From contig CM030718.1 in the NCBI GenBank assembly GCA_017979445.1, positions 17,789,021 to 17,853,020 on the forward strand: a DNA stretch of 64,000 bases, in the 5' to 3' direction. The notes below the pieces were generated by a model. The model had not been told where the DNA came from. It saw nothing but the letters and a program-made list of their open reading frames with translations, and made no database searches. Both the position numbers and the translations under genes were made by a program. Below are positions 33,840 to 44,066 of the stretch, piece after piece (the first letter of the stretch is position 1; every line of letters begins with the position of its first letter). Source of the DNA: Akebia trifoliata (lineage: Eukaryota > Streptophyta > Magnoliopsida > Ranunculales > Lardizabalaceae).

Positions 33840-34748
33840 CGTTCATACTCTAATATCTTCTTATTGATGTAGTAGATAACCCTTTATTTGCGAGTATCTT
33901 TGTCATACTGTGCCAACATGCATCCCATAGCTTCTTCTGTGACTAACAGATAAAAAAGAAGTGGTTCACCCGATGTGGGTGGAATCAAAATAGGCGGGTT
34001 CGAGAGATACTCCTTGACTTGGTCGAAGGCCTTTTGACATTGCTCATTCTAAACTGTTGGTTTATTTTTCTTGAGAAGCTTGAAATAGGTTCGCAGACGT
34101 TGGTGAGTTGAGCGATGAATCTGCTGACATACTAGATTCTGCCTAAAAAACCTCGAATTTGATTTTCGATTTTCGGCGATGGCATTTCTTGGATAACTTT
34201 AATCGTCACAAGGTTTACTTCGATCCCTCTTTGACTGACCACAAATCCCAACAATTTTCCAGAAGTTACTCCAAACACACATTTCTTTGGGTTGAGACAG
34301 AATTTGTATTTTTAAATCCTTGTGAGAAATTTTTCTAATGCAGCAACATGCCCCAGTCGTTCTTTATGTATCACATCATGCAGTAACGTCGTGGCTGCTC
34401 TTTGATAGGTGGCTTTGGCATTATTCAAATCAAAAGGCATAACCTTGTAGCAAAAGGTTCTCCACTATGTGATAAACGCGTCTTTTGCATATCCCGAAGA
34501 TCCATTTTTATCTGATTGTACCCCAAAAAATAGTCCATAAAGGATAATAAAGCATGCCCTGCTGTACTATCTACTAGAACGTCTATGTGTGGTAAAGGAA
34601 AGCTATCCTTTGGGCTCGCTTGGTTTAGATCTCTAAAGTCCACAAACATCCTGACTTTTCCATCCTTCTTCGACACCAGGACGACATTGGCAATCCACTC
34701 AGGGTATTCTACTACTTCCAAGAATCCAGCGTTAATCTGCTTCGTAAC
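33840..34748 (-). pseudogene. Reverse transcriptase of element A, C-terminal part
   Basis: Continues the RT after the B insertion. Recognised: EYPEWIANVV, KKDGKVRMFVDFRDLN, PLPHIDVLVDSTAG, FMDYFLGYNQIKM, then in another frame VMPF and LLHDVIHKE. The segment that should follow with the catalytic YVDD box is missing: HKE is joined directly to RLGHVAALEKF (about 34345-34370), a loss of some 16-18 residues. The thumb/connection parts (KCVFGVTSGKLLGFVVSQRG, about 34215-34310) follow with further stops. The first half of RT lies at 51066-51240, across element B. Without YVDD no polymerase activity is possible. Confidence 0.85.
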
Positions 34749-34753
34749 TTCTT
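34749..34753. repeat. Target-site duplication of element B, left copy
   Basis: TTCTT here and TTCTT at 51061-51065 flank element B exactly. Joining the two sides with one copy removed restores the RT reading of A at a conserved KEE motif. Confidence 0.9.
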
Positions 34754-36733
34754 TGTAGACATGAAATGTTCGCCATGAACCTCAATGCTACTTTATTTGG
34801 AGTCGTCACCATTCTTTTTTGAAAATGGGTGTGAATGGGCACCCGAATTGATTTTTTAGAAACTATTTTTTCAATGGCATTGTAGTGACTCTAATATGTT
34901 AGAAAGGGCAAGGTCTACCTAAGATCTAGGTAAGGATCCGATTAGAGGATGGGGAAGGTGTTAGGCACTCCATCCTCTCCACCAAAGGTGGTTACCTTGC
35001 TTGGCCATTTTATCTTGTAAAAACTCAAAAAAATAAATATTAAAATGCATGAGAATGTATGGTAAGAGTGGTGTGTGCATTAAGTGAAATATTCCCTAAA
35101 AAGGGATTTTGATTTCAAAGTAATATTAAGGGGCATTCTATGAAAGAGAATGACCCATGTAGTCACATTGCATTTATGAAATGAATGTTGGTTTAAGCTC
35201 TTAGAGGGACTCTATGATGGAGTTCCTTTGAAGCCACAACCTTGATGCATGTATGCGTGGCTAGAAACTTAGTGTTTTACCCCATCAAGAGGGTGACACA
35301 TTTCTTTATCATTGCCATGCATGAGTAGGTGTGTGCATTGCGTACAATATGATGCATGAAACTAAGGTTAAAAGGGCTTCAACCCCTATCATTTCGATTG
35401 AACCTTAGTCCAATCTACCGGGGATGGGAGAGGGTATTCATCACATCCTATAGGATTTCTAAAAAGAAAATAAAATAGAGGGTTAGAAGAAGAATATGCA
35501 AGCTTTGAATTAAAATCTACATGTTAAACCCTACCTTGTCCCTTGATGAATTTGAATCTTGAAAAGAAAACTTGAGAGTTGAATGAGATGGTTGAAGGTT
35601 GGGTTGAAGTTTAGAAGATGAGAGAATGAGTAAGAATTTTTGTAGAGTTTTAGGTTGAGAGATGGGGGCTTGAGAGCATGAATTGCTCATAAAAAATGAG
35701 GGTATTTATAGAGTTTTTGGAGAACTTTTGGGGACAAAGTGGTCCAACCCTAAAAATAAAGAAAATGGACATGAGATTTAGGTTGTTTCTTTTTGGATTT
35801 TCCATTTGTATGAGAGTAAAGATGACATTTGTGAAAAAATCCTAAAAACATTCTTTGATCCTTGATTTTTTAGTAAATAGAGGTGAGAGAGCAAAAGTAT
35901 TTTTAGGAGGATGAATGGGGGAGTGACATGTGTAAAAATGGAATGGTAGGTAAAAAGTAGATCTTGGTTTATTTGTAAATAACTCATAAAGTAAAGGTGG
36001 AAGTGTAGTTTTGAAATGGACTAATGGGAAACAAAAGCACATTTGGAAGGGTGAATAGGAGGATGACATGTGTAAAGGTGAAGTGGTAGGTGAAAAGTAG
36101 ATTTTGGTTCATTTGTAAATAACTCATAAAGCAATGATAGAAGTATATTTTTGAAATGGACCAATGGGAGAACTTCATGTATGTACTTGAAGATTCTCAC
36201 CTTTTGAGGGCATAATGGGAAGTTCTCTCACCTTTATGGATTATTACCAAAGACCAAATAACCTTTTTGGTTTGACTAAACTTTTTGAAAATGGTATTCT
36301 TGAGTTTTCACAAAAGGGAAGTTGACCCTCCAATTAGATGATGCATTGGGTATTGGGAGCTTATGAGGTATCAACATGTGTCATCTTGTGAAGGGGTGAG
36401 AGAATGGACTTGGAGTGGGCTTGGTGTTGGGCTTGGGTTTGGGTTAGGATATGGACTTGGGTTTGGGCTTAGGATGGACTTGGTGTTGAGTTTGGATATG
36501 GACTTTATTTATGGATTTGGGTTAGGATATGGGTGATGGATATAGGTTTAAAGTAGATTAGGGACAAGGTATGGCATATGGAATGATATGAGATGCAACA
36601 AGTATGCATGTATGCATGAATGATGATGTCACGTGGCAACGCGGGTCCATCAAAGAGCTTGAGTTCTAAATCGGAATCAATTCGAGGAAATTTGGATCTT
36701 CCTAACGGGTTCGTGCAAATTGGGGTGTCTACA
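34754..36733 (-). repeat. 3' LTR of element B
   Basis: On the plus strand it starts TGTAGACATG and ends GGGTGTCTACA, so the ends form an 8-bp perfect inverted repeat TGTAGACA/TGTCTACA. TATA box at 35703-35710. It carries a 140-bp direct duplication in U3 (35888-36178). By eye it is about 93% identical to the 5' LTR in the first 180 bases. Confidence 0.9.
35888..36178 (-). repeat. 140-bp direct duplication in U3 of element B
   Basis: Two tandem copies, period 140 bp (GACATGTGTAAA at 35925 and 36065), include AAATAACTCATAAAG and AAATGGAC.AATGGGA. The same duplication is in the 5' LTR (GACATG at 50250 and 50390), so it predates this insertion. Its place upstream of the TATA box is where enhancers sit. 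Confidence 0.75.
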
Positions 36734-38760
36734 GCTACCCCTATTTGTAGGAGTTGCTTGCAAGGAACTACAAAGAATAATTTAGACCCTTTATTTGCAC
36801 GAATCCGAAATAATTTATTGCATGATGATTAAAAACGTCGGATAGATTGAAGAATTTTTTGTAAAATGTGGCTACCCAAGCACGGGGTCTGACAGGATTA
36901 GCCTTTTTGAAACCCTTGATTTCGTGGCACGGAGCTCGTTTGAAATCTTAGATACCATTTTTTATGATTTTTGAAAGTAATTGACGTTTTGAACCATGCA
37001 ATTCAATTTTGAGATATTTTTTCTTTTTTCCTCATTGATTTTAAATTTAGAACTTAATTTCCCCTTCATGGAAGTTATAGGATCATCTTGAGAGAGCTTA
37101 GTGTAGCGTGACCATCCTTGAGAGATACTTGCATGATGTATGATATTTGAGTATTTGGTGTGTCATCATGCCTCGGATGTGAAGAGAATCATCATTGACC
37201 AAGCTACTCAGATCAAGCCCTAGAGGATGACTTGTTGCCTTCTACGCTTGCCAGAGAAATGCTTGAGTGGTTCTTTGCCCGTTATTCCTTCTTGTACCCT
37301 GCTTTTAATGATAATGATGTAATACTATTTGAAATGAATGAAATAGGGTTTTTACGTAGTGGCCTCAGATATATCTACTACTTTCGAAAACTCTTGATTT
37401 TAAGAAAAGTCCTAGATTCTTCGTCATAGGCCAAAAATAATAATTTTGATGATGCATTTTTTTTTGTTTTAGGTTTTAAAAGATTGCCTTTGTTGAATAA
37501 TCTGTGACAAATTAGTGTTGGCGACTCCAAACATCAACGATCATGGTGCCTTTGCCAAATGTCAAGGATACAAGTGTCAGCTGATCCTTCGCCTCTTTAG
37601 AGTCATCCCCGAGATTGAGAATTTTGATTGAGTTATCTTCGTTGTATTTGTTGGAACCTTGAGGATTTCAAGATTTTTGTCGTTCACAATTTATACTCTT
37701 GCGGGCCAGGAATTTTTTTTTCATTTTTATTTTTATTTTTATTTTCTTGTTTTGTTTTTTTTTTTTTTCATTTTTACCCCTGGCGCCAGTTACGGTTTTC
37801 ACCAGACCTGATTTCCACATTTTTGCACATCGACGACCTTTTTGAGTTTTCATCATGCCGGTGGTTTTGTTCTTGCCATGGACTGATTTTTTTACTTATA
37901 GTGCCCTTGCAAGTTTTCATTATGCCCTTTCAGTCTATGCTTACTTTATAGATTTTTTTTCTTTGAATGTCTTCTCGATTTCTTTATGCCCTTTGTGGCT
38001 TGGTGACTCAAGTAAAGCTGCGAGATCAAATAGTCTACTCTTCTAGTGGCTCTCTTTCTTGAGTTACAGATCTGGACTCCCCTCTCGAGTTCCTCCGACG
38101 ATTTTCATGGTGCGGTGACTCAAGTTGAGCTTCGAGATCAATGACTCTATACTTCAAGTCACTCTTTTTTTTCAAATATTTGACCTGGTCTCCCCTCTCG
38201 GATCTTCCAACGACTTTGGCGGCTTGAAACCCGATTTAAGTGGCAAGATAGACCGCACTGACGATGTTTTTTCATGACGTGCCTTCACCGTGATTGAGAT
38301 GCCTTGAACTATTCCCTGATCTGAGAGGACTTTAAATAGGACGAAACGTATGATTAGGTTGTGGTTGCAAAAGGATAAGAAATGGTGAATATGGATTTAT
38401 TTAGGGATAAAATGGACACGGGGTTTATCTATATTGTTTTTTCGAAAATATGATCAATGTCTCATCTCATTGTCACATGAACATGTTTAGGTAGGAGACT
38501 TGGGTCGAGCTTGAGATCAGACATTCATGGTTTTTGACTTTTTGATTTTTTTGTACTTTTAGCCGTTCACAGTTTATCCTCATGCAGGCCAAGAGTATAC
38601 TTTGATATTTTGTTTTGACTTTTGGTGATTTTTTTTTTTGTGGTGACTTGCCCCGGTCTTAGGTTAAGAAATGAATATGATGGCTCAAAAAGGGTTAACT
38701 AAGGGTAGATAATTGTTCAGATAGTAGAAAGATGGCCTCTCTTCATTTCAAAGAACTACT
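36734..38760 (-). other. 3' region of element B
   Basis: Two kilobases between the pol stop and the LTR without recognisable coding. The polypurine tract is at 36734-36750 (minus strand AAATAGGGGTAGC). A degenerate direct repeat of about 125 bp recurs at 38000-38240 (words GTGACTCAAGT, GAGATCAA, CCCCTCTCG). GTTCACA.TTTAT.CTC..GC.GGCCA occurs at both 37683 and 38573. T-rich tracts lie at 37717-37770. Confidence 0.5.
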
Positions 38761-39790
38761 TTAGGCGTAATATTTTTTTACGGTATCAGCGTTGATCGGT
38801 TGTGAAAAGACTTCCCCATCCATCTCTGTGAGAATCAACGCTCCCCCAAACAGTACCTTTTGGACAACGAATGGTCCCTCCTAATTTGGACGAAACTTTC
38901 CTTTCGTATCTTCTTGTATTGGTAGAATCTTCTTCAGAACTAAGTCTCCGGGTACAAACTCTCGAGGTCGAACCTTCTTGTTATAAACACGTGCTATTCT
39001 CCGTTGATAAGTTTGCCCATGACAGATTGCTGAAAGTCGTTTCTCCTCTATTAAGTTTAACTGGTCGAACCGGGCTTGGACCTATTCTGCCTCATCCAAT
39101 TCAACTTCTTTTAAGATCCGAAAAGAGTGAATCTCGACCTCAACGGGTAGGATTGCTTCCATTCCATAAACCAATGAATAAGGCGTTGCCCCAGTCGAAG
39201 TTCGGATTGACGTTCGATAAGCATGTAGGGCGAAGGGTAACATCTCGTGCCAATCCTTGTAAGTAACGGCCATTTTCTCGATAATCTTTTTGATATTTTT
39301 GTTAGTTGCTTCGACTATTCCATTCATCTTTGGTTTGTAAATGACTGAGTTGTGATGGGTGATCTGAAAATCCTTGCACATTTTAGACATGTCTTTGTTC
39401 TTGAGATTTTTGGCATTATCGGTTACTATCCCGCTTGGGAGGTCGTATTAACATATGATGTAGTTTTTCACAAACTTCAAGACATTACCCCTTGTAACAT
39501 TGGTGTAAGATGCTGCTTCTACCCATTTTGTAAAGTAGTCGATGGCGACTAAGATGAAACGATGTCCATTGGAAGCTTGGGGGTTGATCTGCCCGATGAC
39601 ATCCATGCCCCAGAGTGAGAAGGGCCAGGGAGAAGTCATATTGTACAATTCTGAAGGTGGTGCGTTGATCTTGTTGGCATAGATTTGACACAAGTAACAT
39701 TTTCGAACATGTTGGTACCCGTCGCTCTCCATAGTCATCCAGTAGTAACCCATTCTCATAAGCTTTTTTGCGAGCATATGTCCATTCATG
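38761..39790 (-). pseudogene. Integrase of element B, N-terminus lost
   Basis: Starts at the junction with insert E in the zinc finger (NGHMLAKK; Cys-x2-Cys in CYLCQ). The catalytic core keeps all three acidic residues: Asp in WGMDVIGQI, Asp in IVTDNAKN and Glu in GIVEATNKN. A frameshift lies between the first and second (about 39400-39450). The C-terminal part holds VYGMEAILPVEVEI, RFDQLNLIEEKRL and GPFVVQKVL, and ends at TAA 38761-38763 after KKYYA. A TAG replaces a Trp codon near 39080. Not functional. Confidence 0.85.
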
Positions 39791-41016
39791 TGAACTTGCA
39801 TCGATGATATCTAAGGCTTCCGATAACGAAATTGAGTGAACTCAGATTCTAAATTAATCTACTCGACGAGATCTATGTTTTATTAAGAGGCTCTCAGATT
39901 TAATTCTCACTAGAATATTCTCTAAAAATATTTTAATATTTCTGTCCAACCTTCATCATTCCATCAATTTGAATCTTTCATTATTTAGGGGTCATCAAAA
40001 AGTGATCCTTAATTGAAAAAAAAATGCATTGCCCAAAATCATCTACAATCAAGACAAAAAAATAAATAAACAGAAAAAATAAATAAAATAAATCCAACTA
40101 AATAATAAAAAAAACTAGGTCATCTTGGCAATGCTCCCATACTTGGGATTTTTCAAGTTTGATCCTCAATAGTCCCTAGTAGAGTCGCCACTGAAAGCGC
40201 CCTCGATCCGCAGGGTGCGCGAATCCGCTTTTGACCCTTGAGGTTTGGGAGTCGCCACCTAGTTATTGTGGTCTAGGAACCAAACTGACTCTAACATGGA
40301 TAAAAAGAACTAATCTACCATAAAAAATCTGAATTCGGGGATCATGTTACGGGGTTGGAAGGTGTTAGGCACCAACCCCGCCTGGCCAAAGCCGGTCTCT
40401 ACTAACTTCCCAAATATATCACATTGCTAAAAACCTAGATAAAAATAAAAAAATTACATACCTTTCCGATAGCAAGGATTTTGTTCCCTCAGATCTGACA
40501 AAAAGAGCTGCTTGTACTGTACTCCCTTGCTTCGTTCTGTCTCCGGATTTAACTTCAGATCTCCTAGATCAAGGTATCTCCTTATTTTTGGATCTGAACT
40601 CTTCAAGTTTGTTACGGATTTGGAGGTGTTTTTGGAGGGATTTTAGGTGTTTTCTAGACTAAAATTGAAGGAGGGATGTTAGGTAAGGAGTTGGGACTCC
40701 AAAACTAGGGTTTATGGGGGGCTAGGGGAGCTTCTAGACCTACTTCTCTTAGGGTTTATGATTTGATAGTTTTTAGTGATTTTTATCGTGAAGCTTCTTT
40801 TTGGTTTGTAAGATAATGATTTCTCTGTTTCTGGGGTCGTATTTACCTAGCGTAGCGTGATTTCTAAGTTTTGTCAGTTCGAGATACCTCATCCAGATTT
40901 CTGAAACATATCTGATAACAAAATAAAGCAATGGAATACACATCCATCATTGGGAATCATTGCAATCGGGTTGACGAGTTGATTAATCAGGCAGATGCAA
41001 AAATGGGGTGTCTACA
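39791..41016 (-). mobile_element. Element E: truncated A/D-type element inside B
   Basis: Minus strand: LTR (40192-41016), primer-binding site (40172-40190; plus strand GTCCCTAGTAGAGTCGCCA, one mismatch to the A site) and about 380 bp of leader with one copy of the 190-bp repeat seen in D. It then breaks at GATGCAAGTTCA. The LTR is only 825 bp because about 900 bp, including the TATA box, are missing near 40764. The 3' side is not an LTR end but a deletion that also removed B's second RNase H and the start of its integrase. The right flank of E is GTCCT; no matching copy on the left survives. Confidence 0.85.
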
Positions 41017-41021
41017 GTCCT

Positions 41022-41858
41022 TTAATGGCTTTTTGAGTGACATAGGTGACGTCGAACTCAGATAATAGTAGCTGCCATTTTGCGGTGCGTCCTGTTAGTG
41101 CCGACTTTTCGAAGAGGTACTTCAAAGGATCCATTCGAGCAATGAACATAGTCGAATAGCTAAGCAAGTAGTGGCGTAGTCGTTGTGATGTCCAAACGAG
41201 GGCACAACAAGTCTTCTAGAGGGTCGAATAGTTCGCCTCGTAATTTGTGAACTTCTTGCTAAGGTAATTGATGGCTCGCTCTTTTCGGCCAGTTTCATCA
41301 TGTTGCCTCAGTACACAGCCCATGGAGTTTTCTTGCACAGAAAGATACATTAACAAAGGTCGACCTGGTGTAGGTGGAACTAAAACTGGTGGATTAAGCA
41401 GATATCTCTTAATCTTGTCGAAAGCTTCCTAACAGTCTCCATTCCATTCTTTCGGCTCATTCTTCTTCAACAGTTTAAATACTGGCTCACATATCGGAGT
41501 TTTGAACTAACTAATGTACTGAATTCTCCCTAGGAATCCCCTGATCTCTTTCTCTAATTTGGGTGGCTCCATATTTATGATGTACTTCGTTTTAGCTAGA
41601 TTGACTTCGATGCCTCTTCTGCTGACAATGAACCCTAATAGCTTTCCTGATGTGATTCCAAATACACATTTTGCCAGATTAAGTCTTAAGACGTAATTTC
41701 TGCTTGATCGACCTGCTTTCCACTTTGATAGGTAACTTGTGAACGACTAGATCTGTGTCTAAGCTGGGCATGTCTTGATAGGACCATGCGAAAACGTCTT
41801 GGTAGGACCACGCGAAGACATCTTGGTACTGTTGTAAGAACGTTGTCATCTCCTCTTT
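41022..41858 (-). pseudogene. RT and RT-linked RNase H of element B, palm deleted
   Basis: After the FAWSYQDM motif (duplicated here within about 50 bases) the frame reaches HKLPIKVESRS and KQKLR near 41690. It jumps directly to RLNLAKCVFG and SGKLLGFIVSRRGIEV. Some 170 residues of fingers and palm, including YVDD, are absent. The connection and RNase H-like segment follow (PPVLVPPTPGRPL, VLRQHDETG, DPLKYLFEKSALTGRTAKW) and end at insert E at about 41022. Stops are scattered. The second RNase H was lost with the E event. Confidence 0.85.
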
Positions 41859-42320
41859 CTATTCCCTCGTTAATAGGACCCCGATTTTAACGATCCGTGG
41901 GTTATCTTCGGTGCCTAGGTTCATCGAGTTTGTATCCTCTATATTTGGCTGAACACCTTTCTCGTGACGTTCTATGAGTTCTTTGATTTCTTTTGGAGGA
42001 CATTCAACCTCTTCCTCTGACTCTTCTTCGATCCCCATGAGATCAAAGTCGAGCGCGAGGTCAAAGTCGTATTCATCTCTTTCATACTCTGTTTTGTCAC
42101 CAGGCTCATTCAACTGAGGAAATTCTTTGAAAACCATTGGTATTTTGAAGATTTCTGATTTTTTTGAATTTTTGAAAATATTTGATTTTTTTGAATTTTG
42201 GAGAATTTTTTATGTTTTTGAATTTTGAAAGATTTTTGATTTTTTTGAATTTTGAAAACTTTTTGATTTTTTTGGATTTTGTAGACCATCTGTATTCCTG
42301 AAACAAGATAAAGAAAAATC
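41859..42320 (-). pseudogene. Acidic spacer and low-complexity repeat before RT (element B)
   Basis: From 42137 to 41859 an open stretch is rich in Asp/Glu (YERDEYDFDLALDFDLMG, EEESEEEVE) and ends in VKIGVLLTRE, the usual lead-in to RT in this lineage; the A counterpart (51584-51231) is also acidic (DEEPPPEIIKLL). Just upstream, 42140-42290 is a degenerate tandem repeat of about 23-24 bp around GATTTTTTTGAATTTTG, which shifts the frame. Its Lys/Ile/Gln-rich translations in three frames are repeat artefacts. Confidence 0.6.
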
Positions 42321-42384
42321 ATGCAAATTCAATAGCAACGAAGGTGAACCCCCAAAATAGTTTTGCTCCGAGGACGAATGCTCA

Positions 42385-43340
42385 TTATGGTCCTCGGGCA
42401 GGTGAGATTTTGCTAATAACATTTTTTTTGGAGGCCGTAGGGATTCTGGACCCCATGACGGCCTCGTAAGTGATTGGGTATTCCTCCCAATTCTTGAAAA
42501 CTTGCCCTTCTTCTGCAGGGTAGATAAGTTGGGAGAGTGACTCCCTTGATGGTTCAGATATGACCATCACTTCCGGGTAACTGTCGTCAAATCCGGGTGC
42601 AGGCATTTATAAGGTGGGTGGAATTACGACAGATCCCCAATCGATTTGAAAGGGGATCAATGATTTCTCTTCTTCGCATATTGCGACTTCCGCGTTGGCG
42701 GGCTCTCTTTCTTCTTCATTTTAACTCCATTCGGAATCCCCTCCAAACAAGATGTCCATGCCATCTATAAAGGAATGTAGGGACTCAACGAACGAGTTTT
42801 CTTGTGAATAAACTGGCTCGATACTTACAACTCTTGGTTCTCATGTGTGGTTTATCGGTGGCAGTTCTGCCGAGTCATCTGACTTCTTCAAGGATGGTGG
42901 GAAGCTGATGTTGATGTGTGGTACTTTGCCCAAGTTCCACACATTAAGCTCTCGGTTCTGTCGTCGTGCAAGTCGAAGCTCCCTCTTTTTATCCTTCATG
43001 TCAGAGATGTCCTTCCTCGTAGGCTTGAATCCAAGATCAAAGTAGGGAGTGTGTTTTCGTATGCTGATCAAAGTGGCCCTGCCTTTTCCTTTAGGCCCTA
43101 ACCCTTGTTTCGGACCATATCCCGCCTTCTTCATCACTCGTCCGACCATCAGGTTTGTTTTTGACAACTTTGCCCTTATCCTTCTTTCTCCCCTTTGGAT
43201 ATGATTGATAGATGTGAATTGAAAGGCGTGAAACCCCTCCTTATCCCTGGTCATCTCTACATCGATATAAGGCACATCCGGTGATCGATCGACTGGTATA
43301 AGATTTTCTGTGAGAACCGATATCATCCTCTGTCCCATGA
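42385..43340 (-). pseudogene. G-patch segment of element B polyprotein
   Basis: Between protease and RT. An open stretch from 43338 to 42841 holds a good G-patch: MKKAGYGPKQGLGPKGKGR, followed some 20 residues later by DLGFKPT, as expected for the glycine-rich nucleic-acid-binding fold. It is in the same frame as gag and protease, with a stop at its 3' end, and continues to 42385 (PAPGFDDSYPE, then VFKNWEEYP). G-patches next to protease are known in betaretroviruses; here it probably binds RNA or activates a helicase-like host factor, which is inference. Confidence 0.7.
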
Positions 43341-43344
43341 TGAA

Positions 43345-43890
43345 TTTAACTCACTGGTGTAAGGAAGAGGGGACTGCCCCTGCAGTGTGGATCCAAAGTC
43401 TTCCTAGAAGGAGATTGAATGCAGAGGGTATGTCTAGAATCTCGAATGTTACTTCAAACGTGCATGATCCAATAGTGATTGGGAAATCAAGTTATCTTAA
43501 CGACTCAGTTTTCCTACTATCAAAAGCCCTTACGGTCCTTCTAGTTGGCCTGAGGTAAGATAAATCCACTTTTAACTTGTGCACAGTTTGTAGAGGACAG
43601 ACATTAAGAGCTGAACCATTATCGATCAGTACCCTTGCTACCATCATACCTTTGCATATTACCATAATGTACAATGGTTCAATGTGTCCACATCCTCCAC
43701 TAATAAGTTCATCTTCGGTGAAGGTGATCTGATTGGGGGCCATGATCTGACTTACTATCTTTTCCAACTCTTCTGGCGAGGTGGTCTCAGGTACATGCGC
43801 ATTACTAAGGACTTTGAATAGTACTTCCCGATGATGCTTTGAGTTTAAAAGTAGGTCAAATATACTGATTTGAGCTGGCATTCTATTCAA
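43345..43890 (-). pseudogene. Aspartic protease region of element B
   Basis: Cuts the polyprotein. The active-site motif VLIDNGSALNVCPLQT (about 43630-43585) has the D-[TN]-G-[SA] core of retropepsins, preceded by IMVICKGMMVARV, the usual strand before the catalytic loop. The frame is the same as gag C-terminus and G-patch; one stop near 43490 interrupts it. N-terminal residues HHREVLFKVLSNAHVP match the A counterpart (THREAVLKVLNIAQVS), showing common descent. Confidence 0.8.
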
Positions 43891-44066
43891 CTGCTGTACT
43901 ATATTGTACTCACTCTTTCGAATGAGCTTGAGGAGGTCCGTTGCCTCCTTGTCAGTTACCTTGCTCTTCTTCTTATCTGGTTCCCCTTGAAGTGTTTGTT
44001 CCTCCTCTACCAGCTTTCCTTTTCCTTTTTTTTTTCTCTTCTATCATCTTCCTCGTTATGCCTTTT

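Noticed and set aside
37628..38046. Hydrophobic Phe-rich frames of 63-107 codons
   Set aside because: T-rich tract in the 3' region of B, antisense to the element; membrane-like look is compositional.
42106..42322. Lys/Gln/Ile-rich frames in three phases
   Set aside because: A 23-24-bp AT-rich tandem repeat inside the pol spacer of B.
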